DNA from: JAFGIG01 sp964397545
GTDB taxonomy: Bacteria > SDB-A
Direction: 5' to 3'
Assembly (NCBI GenBank): GCA_964397545.1
Contig: CAYNIW010000012.1
Span: 1 to 61,130, forward strand
DNA length: 61,130 nt
The notes below the pieces were generated by a model, which was not told where the DNA came from, made no database searches, and was given only the letters and a program-made list of their open reading frames with translations. Made by a program: the position numbers and the translations under genes. Positions 51,626 to 60,848 of the stretch are shown here, piece after piece; the stretch's first letter is position 1, and each line of letters begins with the position of its first letter.

Positions 51626-52368
51626 TATCCATCAAAAATCTCTACAAGAAATTCGATTCTAAAATCATATACGAAGACCTTTCAATAGACATAGAAGAAG
51701 GCGAAAAGCTCGTAATAATAGGCCAGTCAGGAGTCGGAAAAAGCGTGCTTCTAAAACATATTGTCGGTTTGATAAAACCAGATTCCGGGACTGTATCCAT
51801 CGACGGAACCGACCTCGGGAAGATCGGCGTCTCAGAGCTTTTCAGGCAGAGAAAGAAATTCGGTTTCGTGTTTCAGGGAGGGGCGCTTTTTGATTCCATG
51901 TCAGTTGCCGAAAATGTCGCTCTGCCTCTCAGAGAACACACAAAAATGACGTTTTCGGAAGCATTGGATAAAGTTTCGGAAAAGCTCGAGATGGTCGGAC
52001 TCAAGGGTTGCGAAAATCTCGAAACCGCCGAACTCTCAGGAGGAATGAGAAAGAGAGTGGCTATCGCAAGGGCAATAATAATGGAACCTGCTTACATTCT
52101 TTATGATGAACCGACTACCGGACTTGATCCGATACTTGCAGAACATATAAACGAACTCATCGTAGATTTGAACGCGAGGCTGAACATAACCAGCATCGTC
52201 GTAACCCACGATATAGCCTCTGCATATACAATCGCTTCGAGAATAGCTATGCTCTATCAGGGTAAAATCATTCACTCCGGTTCTCCGCAGGATACAAAAA
52301 AATCAGATAATCCCTATCTCCTCCAGTTCCTGCAGGGCAAAAGCGAAGGCCCGATAAAGACAAACTGA
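51622..52368 (+). CDS. mlaF: MlaF-type phospholipid ABC ATPase
   Basis: The 248-residue ATPase has Walker A GQSGVGKSV near 35, Q-loop FVFQGGALFDSMSV, signature LSGGMRKRVA and Walker B YILYDEPTTGLDP, with the switch His VTHDI. FQGGALFDSM is typical of the MlaF subfamily. It powers the MlaE permease. Confidence 0.95.
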   Translation: MISIKNLYKKFDSKIIYEDLSIDIEEGEKLVIIGQSGVGKSVLLKHIVGLIKPDSGTVSIDGTDLGKIGVSELFRQRKKFGFVFQGGALFDSMSVAENVALPLREHTKMTFSEALDKVSEKLEMVGLKGCENLETAELSGGMRKRVAIARAIIMEPAYILYDEPTTGLDPILAEHINELIVDLNARLNITSIVVTHDIASAYTIASRIAMLYQGKIIHSGSPQDTKKSDNPYLLQFLQGKSEGPIKTN

Positions 52369-52515
52369 ATTCCCTGAATCTAAACTAAAAACAGAAAAAA
52401 ACTTTTTGACCTTATATTAACTGTTTATCCTCTTTTACTGGTCTCAGACAATTCATTGTTTCAAATATAAATCTTTCAATTGAATTGACCTGATTTTATG
52501 ATATAAATTAGCAGT

Positions 52516-53388
52516 ATGAAACACGCGGAAAAAAGTTATTCCTGGAAAGTCACCTTTCTCGCCGGCGTAAGCATCTTAATCATCATAGTCGGATACATAT
52601 TCCTGTCTAATATAACTTTTTCCAAAAAGGGATACAGAGTCAGAGCAGTCTTCAACAACGTCAGCGGCCTTTTCGAAGGAGCGGACGTCCAGGTTCACGG
52701 AGTAACGAGAGGGCGGGTTTCAAAGATCACGATACACGACAAAGAAGTAGAGGTGGAAATGCTTCTGGACAAGGACGTCAGGCTGAACGCCGACGCGAGA
52801 GCAGGCATCTATCAGACTTCGCTTATTTCAAACGTCAAATACATAAACATTACACCCGGAACACTCGCAGTCGCTTTTGACACCTCAAAATACATGCCTA
52901 CAGACCCGGTGATGATTTTCGACATAGGACAGCTATCTAAAGCGGTAGAGGACGTCGAGATGCTAATTTCCGACATAAAAGGCAATTTCGACACTTCGGC
53001 GGGAGAGCTTATCAAACACAGCACCTCACTCGTGATCGAATCACAGTCTACGGTTCAAAACCTGACTCTTTTATTGGCCGAGCTCAGGCTCACAGCGTCA
53101 CAAGCGAGAACGAGCCTCGTCACACTATCGTCCGAAGCTTCGGAAAAAAGTGAAAAACTCGACAGGACAATAGGTCTTCTCGATACTACATTGTGCAGGA
53201 TGGACACGGCTCTCGCCCTTCTAATCCAGATAGAACGCTCTATAGCCCGAGGGGAAGGAACACTCGGAAAGCTTATAAAGGAAGACTCTTTATACTACGA
53301 ACTCAGACAAACAGTCGTATCATACGGCCTGCTCGCAGATGACATAAGAGCCAACCCCAGAAAATACATTAACCTCGAAGTATTCTGA
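52516..53388 (+). CDS. mlaD: MlaD-like MCE-domain protein
   Basis: The 290-residue protein has an N-terminal membrane anchor (VTFLAGVSILIIIVGYIFLS) and one MCE domain (about 38-120; FNNVSGLFEGADVQVHGVTR). A long helical C-terminal part follows, which could form a coiled tunnel or adaptor. It is the substrate-binding partner of MlaEF. A 147-base spacer with no gene separates it from mlaF. radA starts one base after its stop. Confidence 0.92.
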   Translation: MKHAEKSYSWKVTFLAGVSILIIIVGYIFLSNITFSKKGYRVRAVFNNVSGLFEGADVQVHGVTRGRVSKITIHDKEVEVEMLLDKDVRLNADARAGIYQTSLISNVKYINITPGTLAVAFDTSKYMPTDPVMIFDIGQLSKAVEDVEMLISDIKGNFDTSAGELIKHSTSLVIESQSTVQNLTLLLAELRLTASQARTSLVTLSSEASEKSEKLDRTIGLLDTTLCRMDTALALLIQIERSIARGEGTLGKLIKEDSLYYELRQTVVSYGLLADDIRANPRKYINLEVF

Positions 53389-53389
53389 A

Positions 53390-54745
53390 ATGAGAAAGAC
53401 AGCCAGAATAAATTTCGTCTGTTCAGCATGCGGCGAAACATTTACAAGATGGCAGGGAAGCTGTCCCTCATGCGGCGCATGGGACACTATAGTCGAAACA
53501 AAGGAGACAGCACAGACAAAATCCGCAGCGTCGGTTAAGGATTTTTCATCATATAAAGACGACTCGGTGAAAATTTCTACGGGAATTGGCGAGTTCGACA
53601 GAGTTCTCGGCGGCGGATTCATACCTGGTTCCGCCATTCTTATAAGCGGAGAACCGGGAATCGGCAAATCAACCTTCATTCTTCAGATCGCCGACAGCAC
53701 AGCGAAGAGTTCTAAAAATGTTCTCTATATTACCGCAGAAGAAAGCATGAATCAGCTTCTATCAAGGGCAAAAAGGCTCAATTCAAATTCGGAAAACCTC
53801 AGATTTGTCTCAGAAAACGATTCCAACGAGATTCTAAAGATACTCGCCACCGGAAAATACGACGCAGTCATTCTCGATTCTGTCCAGACAGTGTTCAATC
53901 CTGCAATAGAGAGTATAACCGGAAGCGTTAATCAGGTCAGAAGCGTCTCTGAGCTAATGTGCAACTTTGCGAGAAAAACAGACGCGGCAGTTTTTATAAT
54001 AGGTCAGGTCACTAAATCCGGAGACCTTGCGGGTCCGAGATCTCTCGAACACCTTGTTGACGTTGTCCTTTCGATAGAAGGAGACAGAAGACAGGAGTTC
54101 CGCATTCTCCGATCATACAAAAACCGATACGGCTCTACGGACGAAATAGGGATATTCAAAATGACTGAAAAAGGGTTCGAAGAAATCAAAGACGCCGCGG
54201 AAATACTTTTGGATAAGGATAAAAAGATTCTGCCAACGGGAACAGTCAGAGGTTCCGTAATAGAAGGCAACCGGTCTTTTATCGTAGAAGTAGAAGCCCT
54301 GACTGTCCCTTCAAAATACGGCGTTCCGTCAAGAGTAGTAAACGGATTCAATCAGAAAAGACTTTCCATGCTTCTTGCTGTTCTCGACAAATGGCAGAAC
54401 GCCGAGTCCGGCAGTGTCGACGTCTATTGCAACGTGGCAGGAGGTCTTCACATCTCCGATACAGCTTTGGATCTTTCCGTCGCTCTGGCGGTAGTGTCAA
54501 GTTATTCAGGTTTCAGCATACCGGCAAATGCGGTGGCTTTCGGAGAAATCAGTCTTTCCGGCGATATAAGACCGGTAAAAAGTTCGGAACTCCGCGTCAG
54601 AGAAGCCAGAAGACTCGGATATGAGACTATAATAATGCCGCAGTCAAAAGATAAAAATGAATATTCCGTAAAAAACATCACCGAAGCAGTAAAAATAGTT
54701 AAAGACTTGAACAAAGACCTGAAAAAGACAAAAGGACAAAAATGA
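53390..54745 (+). CDS. radA: DNA repair/recombination protein RadA (Sms)
   Basis: The 451-residue protein has the zinc finger (CSACGETFTRWQGSCPSCGA), a RecA-like core with Walker A GEPGIGKST near 86, the RadA motif KNRYGS near 244, and a Lon-like C-terminal domain (DVYCNVAGGLHISDTALDLS). RadA drives branch migration during recombination. It overlaps the next gene by 4 bases. Confidence 0.96.
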   Translation: MRKTARINFVCSACGETFTRWQGSCPSCGAWDTIVETKETAQTKSAASVKDFSSYKDDSVKISTGIGEFDRVLGGGFIPGSAILISGEPGIGKSTFILQIADSTAKSSKNVLYITAEESMNQLLSRAKRLNSNSENLRFVSENDSNEILKILATGKYDAVILDSVQTVFNPAIESITGSVNQVRSVSELMCNFARKTDAAVFIIGQVTKSGDLAGPRSLEHLVDVVLSIEGDRRQEFRILRSYKNRYGSTDEIGIFKMTEKGFEEIKDAAEILLDKDKKILPTGTVRGSVIEGNRSFIVEVEALTVPSKYGVPSRVVNGFNQKRLSMLLAVLDKWQNAESGSVDVYCNVAGGLHISDTALDLSVALAVVSSYSGFSIPANAVAFGEISLSGDIRPVKSSELRVREARRLGYETIIMPQSKDKNEYSVKNITEAVKIVKDLNKDLKKTKGQK

Positions 54746-55386
54746 TAAAGAAAATTTTATCTTCGTTTTCAAAAAAAAAAACAATACTCATCCCCACTTC
54801 ACTCGCCATTTGCGATGCCAGGTTTATCCCTTTTTTAGAAATTTTCCAATTCGGATGTGATCTCCAGATTCTATCTACATGGCCTGATTTTTTTTCGAAT
54901 TTAGCCGATTCTTCTTCAAGCCATAAAAAAGAAGGCAAGATGGCTATGTCTAATTTTGAACGCCTTTCTGAACTTGTTACGGTTGTGACGGTCAAAGTCG
55001 GCGACTGCAGCAATTTTTCGGATCTTTTGAAAAAAAACAGAAAAGATCCGGGTGTTTTCGTCCTCTCATCTGAAACCGAAGCGGACCATCTTTCAATGCT
55101 CTACAAGATAAAGAACATAAACTTCGACAGGATATCTAATACTTTCGCCGACAAATACTGGCCGGGAAAATTCGTCGTGGTCAAACCTCATGAAAAAGAC
55201 GAATCGGGACTGACGGGAAAACTCCCCGACGGGACCATATATCACATCAAGGACGAAGAATATATCCCTGAACGGGAGATAACATGCAGGATATCAAGTT
55301 ATGTCAAGACATCCGAAGGGACAACTCTCTTTCTAAAAAGGGATAAAATCGCAAAGAAAAAACTTTTATGGGATTTAGTGCAGTAA
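54742..55386 (+). CDS. Hypothetical protein, distant YrdC/Sua5 resemblance
   Basis: The 214-residue protein is not firmly recognised. The central part (GVFVLSSETEADHLSMLYKI, then TFADKYWPGKFVVVKPH) recalls the KRP-x-x-PLS and F-W-PG-PLT motifs of threonylcarbamoyl-AMP synthase, but the usual N-terminal signature TETVYGL and the catalytic KRS residues are absent. It may be a degenerate paralogue. It is packed between radA (4-base overlap) and ispDF (19-base overlap), so it is probably a real gene. Confidence 0.6.
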   Translation: MIKKILSSFSKKKTILIPTSLAICDARFIPFLEIFQFGCDLQILSTWPDFFSNLADSSSSHKKEGKMAMSNFERLSELVTVVTVKVGDCSNFSDLLKKNRKDPGVFVLSSETEADHLSMLYKIKNINFDRISNTFADKYWPGKFVVVKPHEKDESGLTGKLPDGTIYHIKDEEYIPEREITCRISSYVKTSEGTTLFLKRDKIAKKKLLWDLVQ

Positions 55387-56492
55387 TAGTAGCCGGCGGA
55401 TCGGGGAAAAGATTTGCAGACCGGGTTCCCAAACAGGCTGTTCCCATGTTCGGAGTTAGAATATGGGAATGGAGCGCCAAAGCCTTCGATTCTTCCCGCG
55501 GCTGTGAAGAAATAATAATCGTCACTCCAAATCTTGATTCCGGCGATCTTTTCACTCCTTCTTGCTCATATTCTCTGCCTCTTATTTTCACGAAAGGCGG
55601 AAGCGAAAGGCATTTGTCTGTCCTCAACGGAATCCGCAGAGCATCCGCTCCTTATGTTGCCGTTCACGACGCTGCCAGACCTTTTGTCAAAAGAGATTTG
55701 ATAGAAAAACTTTGGGAAGAGTGTTCAAAAGGCTTTTCAGTGATACCGGTAACTGAAGTATTCGACACCATCAAAGAAGTTGAAGGCGGTTTCATATCAG
55801 GCACTGTTGACAGGACAAAACTCCGCAGAGCGCAGACCCCTCAGTTTTTCAGTAAAGAAGTCATACTCAAGTCTCTGGAAAAAAATTCCGAAGGGCTTAC
55901 CGATGATTCTTCATACCTCGAAAACACTGAAAATAAAATTTTTGCAGCAAAAGGCGACCCTGAAAACATAAAAATCACTACTCAGGACGATTTTATACGG
56001 GCTAACAAGATTTTATCCTCTTCAATAAGAATAGGTTTCGGAATCGATTATCACAGATTCGTAAAAAACAGGGATTTAGTTCTCGGCGGAGTTAAAATAC
56101 CATTTGAATTAGGTCTTCTCGGGCACTCCGATGCCGACGTTCTTCTGCACGCAATAACCGACTCAATTTTGGGAGCCTGCGGAATGAGGGATATAGGATT
56201 TTATTTTCCCGACAACGACAGCCGTTTCAAAGGATCCTCGAGCCTTGATATCTTGGGTAAAGCCGTAGAGATATCAGGAAGACCTCACATTATAAACTTA
56301 GATTCCGTAGTCGTGGCTCAAAAACCGAGGCTCGGGGCATATATTCCCCAAATGATAGAAAAAATTTCGAAAGTTTTATCCCTTGAAAAAAGCAAGATTT
56401 CCGTAAAAGCGACCACGAGCGAAGGGATGGGACCCGAAGGTGCAATGGAAGGTGTTTCCGCAAGGGCGGTCGTCAGCCTTTTGACTATATGA
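55368..56492 (+). CDS. ispDF: Bifunctional IspD/IspF isoprenoid enzyme
   Basis: The 374-residue fusion does two steps of the non-mevalonate pathway. IspD (1-~218) has AVIVAGGSGKRFADRVPKQ, VAVHDAARPFV and DRTKLRRAQTPQ. IspF (~220-374) has GFGIDYHR with metal ligands Asp and His, LLGHSDADVLLHAI and TTSEGMGPEGAMEG. The two activities are usually separate, joined mainly in alpha- and epsilon-proteobacteria and a few other lineages. IspE is not in this window. Confidence 0.96.
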   Translation: MGFSAVIVAGGSGKRFADRVPKQAVPMFGVRIWEWSAKAFDSSRGCEEIIIVTPNLDSGDLFTPSCSYSLPLIFTKGGSERHLSVLNGIRRASAPYVAVHDAARPFVKRDLIEKLWEECSKGFSVIPVTEVFDTIKEVEGGFISGTVDRTKLRRAQTPQFFSKEVILKSLEKNSEGLTDDSSYLENTENKIFAAKGDPENIKITTQDDFIRANKILSSSIRIGFGIDYHRFVKNRDLVLGGVKIPFELGLLGHSDADVLLHAITDSILGACGMRDIGFYFPDNDSRFKGSSSLDILGKAVEISGRPHIINLDSVVVAQKPRLGAYIPQMIEKISKVLSLEKSKISVKATTSEGMGPEGAMEGVSARAVVSLLTI

Positions 56493-57181
56493 AATCTCCT
56501 GCAATATTTTTCTTTATACTTCTTGTTTTTTTCTCGTTGTCTTTCTCCGCACAAATCGAGGGCTCGGAAAAACCGGATGAAACCGAAACATTCAAGTATA
56601 AAATCACTCAAACATTGATTCAAAAAAAAATACCTCCCGACCTGATAGTGTTTTTAATTTCAATCCTTCCCATTTTCGAACTCAGGGGCGGAATACCGGT
56701 CGGCATTCTCACTCTCGAACTCCCCTACTGGAGAGTCTATATCGCGGCTGTCGCAGGCAACATGATGCCGGTTCTTCCAATTCTTCTTTTTACAGGAGCC
56801 GTAGCAAAATTTTTGTCTAAAAACAAAAAACTCGAAAAAATAATCAATTGGTGGTTTGCCAAGACAAAGAAAAGATCGGCTTCAGTTGAAAAATACAAAT
56901 CGCTCGGTTTAATGCTCTTCGTCGCCATTCCGCTTCCGATAACAGGAGCGTGGACCGGTGCGCTCGCGGCTTTTCTTGCGGGTATAAGCGTCCGCCATTC
57001 TTTTCTCGCGATACTCTTCGGAGTGGCGTCAGCGGGTGTTATCGTTGTCATCGCCACTCTTCTGCTCTCGAAAATCGGCTGGATAGGAGCCGCTGTTGTG
57101 GCTCTGATAGTGCTCGCCGCGATGGGATTTTCTTTCTACGGCATTATCTCAAAAGATGAGAATAGAACTCGCGCCTCTTGA
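56489..57181 (+). CDS. COG2426 (Sm_multidrug_ex) membrane protein
   Basis: The 230-residue protein has a signal-like first helix, a linker and four or five membrane helices. It carries the family hallmark ILPIFELRGGIPVGI and LFVAIPLPITGAWTGALAAF. The family name, small multidrug export, has little experimental support. It overlaps ispDF by 4 bases and the dus gene by 26. Confidence 0.85.
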   Translation: MKSPAIFFFILLVFFSLSFSAQIEGSEKPDETETFKYKITQTLIQKKIPPDLIVFLISILPIFELRGGIPVGILTLELPYWRVYIAAVAGNMMPVLPILLFTGAVAKFLSKNKKLEKIINWWFAKTKKRSASVEKYKSLGLMLFVAIPLPITGAWTGALAAFLAGISVRHSFLAILFGVASAGVIVVIATLLLSKIGWIGAAVVALIVLAAMGFSFYGIISKDENRTRAS

Positions 57182-58064
57182 CGGCATTTCCGACAGACCT
57201 TTCAGAATCATCTGCCGCAGGTGCGGCGCCGCGCAAGTTACGACAGAAATGATACCCGTTCAGGGCATCGTCTCAAGCCCTAAAAGATATCTTAAAAAAG
57301 CGGATTTTTCAGAAGAAGAAAGGCCGCTGACAATTCAGATAGCAGGCAGTGACGCTTCTTTAATAAAAAAAGCTGTTTCTATTATCAACCCTCTTTCTCC
57401 GGATTACATTGAATTGAACGCGGGTTGCCCGGCGAAAAGAATACTCAAATCGGGCAACGGCGCCGCGCTTTTGAAGGATCTTGCAAAGCTTTCATCATGC
57501 ATCCAAGCCGTCGTCGATTCGTCGAAATTTCCCGTCAGCGTAAAAACGAGGACCGGTTTCGATTTGCCTGTTCCTGAAGAGATAGCATCGGTTTTTGAAG
57601 GGAAGGACGTTGAATGCTTAAAAATACACGGCCGGACCGCCGTTCAGAATTACTCTACTGAAGCAGACCTGGAAAAGGTCAAACACATCGCTTCCCTCGT
57701 CAAAATTCCGGTCGTAGCCAACGGAGACATAAACTCAATGGAAAGTGCCGTTTCGGCGCTCGAAAAAGGAAACTTTGCAGGTGTGATGATCGGCAGAGCC
57801 GCAAGAGGAAATCCGTGGATTTTTTCGGGAATAATTCCATGTCTTGAAGAAAGACAGAAAGTAATGGAAGATCACTGCCGCATGTCCGCTGACTTTTACG
57901 GCGAAGAGAGAGGGATGATATTGATGAGGAAGCACCTTCTCTGGTATTTAAAAGGCATGATAAATTCAAAACAGGTCAGAGCTAAAGCTTCCCGCGTGAC
58001 ATCTCTTTCCGAGGCTCTGATGATAATCGAAAGTCTTAAAGGAGCTCTTTTTAATATTTTCTGA
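57156..58064 (+). CDS. dus: tRNA-dihydrouridine synthase
   Basis: The 302-residue flavoenzyme reduces uridine in tRNA. It has APLDGISDRPFRIICRRCGA at the start, the catalytic Cys91 in ELNAGCPAKRILKSGNGAAL, VKTRTGFD, KIHGRTAVQNYS, VANGDINS and MIGRAARGNPWIF. It is nearest the DusB type. It ends the + strand housekeeping run; the convergent aminopeptidase gene stops 31 bases beyond. Confidence 0.94.
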   Translation: MRIELAPLDGISDRPFRIICRRCGAAQVTTEMIPVQGIVSSPKRYLKKADFSEEERPLTIQIAGSDASLIKKAVSIINPLSPDYIELNAGCPAKRILKSGNGAALLKDLAKLSSCIQAVVDSSKFPVSVKTRTGFDLPVPEEIASVFEGKDVECLKIHGRTAVQNYSTEADLEKVKHIASLVKIPVVANGDINSMESAVSALEKGNFAGVMIGRAARGNPWIFSGIIPCLEERQKVMEDHCRMSADFYGEERGMILMRKHLLWYLKGMINSKQVRAKASRVTSLSEALMIIESLKGALFNIF

Positions 58065-58094
58065 GAAAACCGCTGTTTTTTTGATCTCTTTTAA

Positions 58095-60131
58095 TCAGTC
58101 AAAAACTGTGTTGAGCTCCAATGTGCCTTCCAAAACGAATCTGCCGTCCTTAATGACGAAAACATCCGATGAATCAGCCCTTACAGCTTTAATATGACTA
58201 ATTTCATCAAAAGGCAGGGTTATATCCGTGTGCTTGAAACAGTAGGCTTTTTTCATGTCCTGCTTTCGCTGAGCAGATTTTTCGTTTTCTTTAGCCATCA
58301 TTTCTTTTCCGTCGCATACGTTTACGTGTTTCATGTCTTCCTGCATAAAGAAGCAAGTGTCTCCTATGGCGAAGTGAGGTCCCATTTTTTCAATTATGAG
58401 AACAGGCAATAGATGAGTGATCCCGTGTTTTTTTGCCGACACATACGCAAGAGTGTTTGTTCCAATGGCAAATTCACCCATGGGAAGAGTGTCATGCGGG
58501 AAAATGAGATTTTCTCTCACGTATTTTTTATTTTCCTCTTCACTTTCGAAATTTGAACAGTTGTATGAAGCTATATAGCCGTCCTCAAAATAAAGTTCGA
58601 GATCCGTGAATTTCAGATTGTTGAGGAATGCTTCTTTCACGTGCAGAAGTCCGTTTGTGCCTTTTAGAACCGGCGAAGTGAATACTTCTCCTACGGGAAT
58701 GTTCATATCCGCTCCGCAGTTGACAAAATTCGTCTGTTTTTCAGGGTTCTCTATTGGTTTTAATGCTATTGTTATGTCCGTTCTGTTGTCATTGGAACCT
58801 TTTACGTGAACCGAGACGCCGCTGTCGAGAGCGTCAATTATATTTTTCTGTATTTTTTCATACTTGGAAGTGTCGAGGAGATTAACCTCAATAATATCTG
58901 AGAATACTTCTTCGAAATTATCTCCTATTTCCGGTGAAGGGAATGATATTGCGGTGAAGCTGACCGAAGACATAGGCAAAAAGTTTTCTCTTATCTGCAT
59001 TATTTCGGCCTGCATTTTCTTGTCGAGCTCCTGCTGTTTCCCGTCGAGCGAAAAAGCCGATTTTTTCAAAATCGGTTTGAACGGAGTTTCCCCGAATTTT
59101 GAAACGTGTATGAGACCCGAGACCTCCGTGAAAATATCTTTGAATTTTGAAAAAAGACCTTCCGAAGAGGCTACAATTTTGCTGACAAAAGAGTCATCGA
59201 GATAAAGAGAATTCTCAAAACGGTAATCGTAGTTGATCTGTTTGTTTATGTCAGTGGACATCATTCCGTAGAAAAGAGGCTTAAATCCTTCTTTATCCGC
59301 CTTTTGAAGAACTTCACGCATTATCGATTCCAGACCGACTGCACCGAGAACTATTACGTATTTTTTTCCTTCGTATGATTTCCCGGATCTGTCAAAACTC
59401 CTGATATAAGACTCAATTATCTGCGTGGCGAGTTTTTCCAGTTTATCGGAGGGATAGTCGGAAAGATATTTTGCCATTTGTATCTCGTTGTCGGAAATAT
59501 ATTTCCCGTATCTGAAAATGCGTTTTGTTTGACTTAAACTGCCCTCTGTTACTATATCGACAAAAAGATTGAAAGAAGGGTCAAACTGCTCTTTAAGTGA
59601 TCTTTCCATTTTTTCAAAAATAATTTCAAAAATATTGGAAAACAAAATTTCCCTAATAATCTCCGGGTTGAATTCTCCTCTTTCAGCGGCTCCATACAGA
59701 GCAGTGTATCTTTTCAGGTTTTCAACTACAGCAAATCTTTTGTTCTGAAAACAATAACTAAGATTTCTGAATACGTCGTTGCAGAAATAAGCGAGCGCAC
59801 CGCCTTTTTCTTCTCCGAATTTTTTAACCGCCCGTTCAGGATCAGCAAAACTGTTTTCGTAATGAGGCGAAGTCCTGTGCAAAAATACCGCTTCATTGTC
59901 TTTTTTCAAATCCTCAAAAGTATTATCAGCAAAATATTCGGGATCAACACGGCTTTCAATATCCGCGGCTTGGATTATTTTTTCACCTATTTCGTGAAAA
60001 TAATCCAGATAATCCCTCTGTCCGCTCTTTTGGGTTTTTTTCAGGATACTTTTTATTCTGTCAATATTTTCGTAGTAAATTTTGTCCTTCTCCATGTTTT
60101 CTTTTTTGAAATACTCTCTTGTGTCAAACAT
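58095..60131 (-). CDS. Large M29-type metallo-aminopeptidase
   Basis: The 678-residue protein ends in an M29 (AmpT/AmpS) catalytic half: Glu482 in PVGEVFTSPVLKG, LPMGEFAIGTN and His586/Asp591 in EKMGPHFAIGD. M29 enzymes are normally about 400 residues. Here about 270 extra N-terminal residues are helical and unassigned. Start ATG 60131 is chosen because AAAGGAG lies 7 bases before it; an upstream TTG lies inside that site. It follows thiD by 11 bases. Confidence 0.85.
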   Translation of the reverse strand: MFDTREYFKKENMEKDKIYYENIDRIKSILKKTQKSGQRDYLDYFHEIGEKIIQAADIESRVDPEYFADNTFEDLKKDNEAVFLHRTSPHYENSFADPERAVKKFGEEKGGALAYFCNDVFRNLSYCFQNKRFAVVENLKRYTALYGAAERGEFNPEIIREILFSNIFEIIFEKMERSLKEQFDPSFNLFVDIVTEGSLSQTKRIFRYGKYISDNEIQMAKYLSDYPSDKLEKLATQIIESYIRSFDRSGKSYEGKKYVIVLGAVGLESIMREVLQKADKEGFKPLFYGMMSTDINKQINYDYRFENSLYLDDSFVSKIVASSEGLFSKFKDIFTEVSGLIHVSKFGETPFKPILKKSAFSLDGKQQELDKKMQAEIMQIRENFLPMSSVSFTAISFPSPEIGDNFEEVFSDIIEVNLLDTSKYEKIQKNIIDALDSGVSVHVKGSNDNRTDITIALKPIENPEKQTNFVNCGADMNIPVGEVFTSPVLKGTNGLLHVKEAFLNNLKFTDLELYFEDGYIASYNCSNFESEEENKKYVRENLIFPHDTLPMGEFAIGTNTLAYVSAKKHGITHLLPVLIIEKMGPHFAIGDTCFFMQEDMKHVNVCDGKEMMAKENEKSAQRKQDMKKAYCFKHTDITLPFDEISHIKAVRADSSDVFVIKDGRFVLEGTLELNTVFD

Positions 60132-60142
60132 TGTTTCTCCTT

Positions 60143-60835
60143 TCAAGCAGAATTTTGCCTATCCAAATGAACTGAAATCCATTTATTGGGCTGGGCGGTT
60201 TTCTCGGATTCTTTCAGAGTCTGTGATAAAAATTCAATGGTTTTAATTATCGCTTCGCCTGTTTCCCCGGATTCTGAGAGAAAAAATGCCAGAGCCGAGG
60301 AAAATGCGCACCCTGTTCCCCTGAATTCGCCAGCGATCCTTTTTGTTATGTATTCTTTATCCCTGTATCTGATTTTTATGATATCTCCCTTTTGGTGTCC
60401 TCCGGTCACAACTGAATTTTCAAATTTTCCAAGAACTTTTGCCTCATCCGTGTTCATCGTCACAATATCAGGTTCAGATAATACTGCAAGCACTTGGCGA
60501 GGTTCCATAAACACACCACCGGATGTTGAGCTGAGGACAGTATTCCAGACGATTTTCGAAGACGGGAATCGTTTTCTGACTATCGGAATTAATTGTGGAA
60601 GGCAGACGCCTATCTTTACAGAAGGAGGTTCTTCGAGCGCTTCGATGTCTTTCATGACATCTTCTGTTTTCCTGAATTCCATGGAATTTATTTTCTCATC
60701 ACTTTGTCTTGTAAAACAGGTAATAGATCCCAAGGCTTCGCCTCCCAATGCGGTTATCACAGCAATGTCTTTTAGGAATCCGGATTTCCCGGCAGGGTCG
60801 AGGCCCGAAAGGACAAGCACTCTGGGATTTTTCAC
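60143..60835 (-). CDS. thiD: Hydroxymethylpyrimidine/phosphomethylpyrimidine kinase-like ThiD
   Basis: The 230-residue ribokinase-fold enzyme has LSGLDPAGKSGFLKDI (anchoring the pyrimidine site), VWNTVLSSTSG, DIVTMNTDEAKVL and the anion hole RGTGCAFSSALAFFLS. It is shorter than typical ThiD (about 265) and lacks some central loop, so pyridoxal kinase-like substrates cannot be excluded. Its stop codon forms part of the next gene's ribosome site. No other thiamine gene lies beside it. Confidence 0.85.
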   Translation of the reverse strand: MKNPRVLVLSGLDPAGKSGFLKDIAVITALGGEALGSITCFTRQSDEKINSMEFRKTEDVMKDIEALEEPPSVKIGVCLPQLIPIVRKRFPSSKIVWNTVLSSTSGGVFMEPRQVLAVLSEPDIVTMNTDEAKVLGKFENSVVTGGHQKGDIIKIRYRDKEYITKRIAGEFRGTGCAFSSALAFFLSESGETGEAIIKTIEFLSQTLKESEKTAQPNKWISVHLDRQNSA

Positions 60836-60848
60836 GGATAGATTATAA

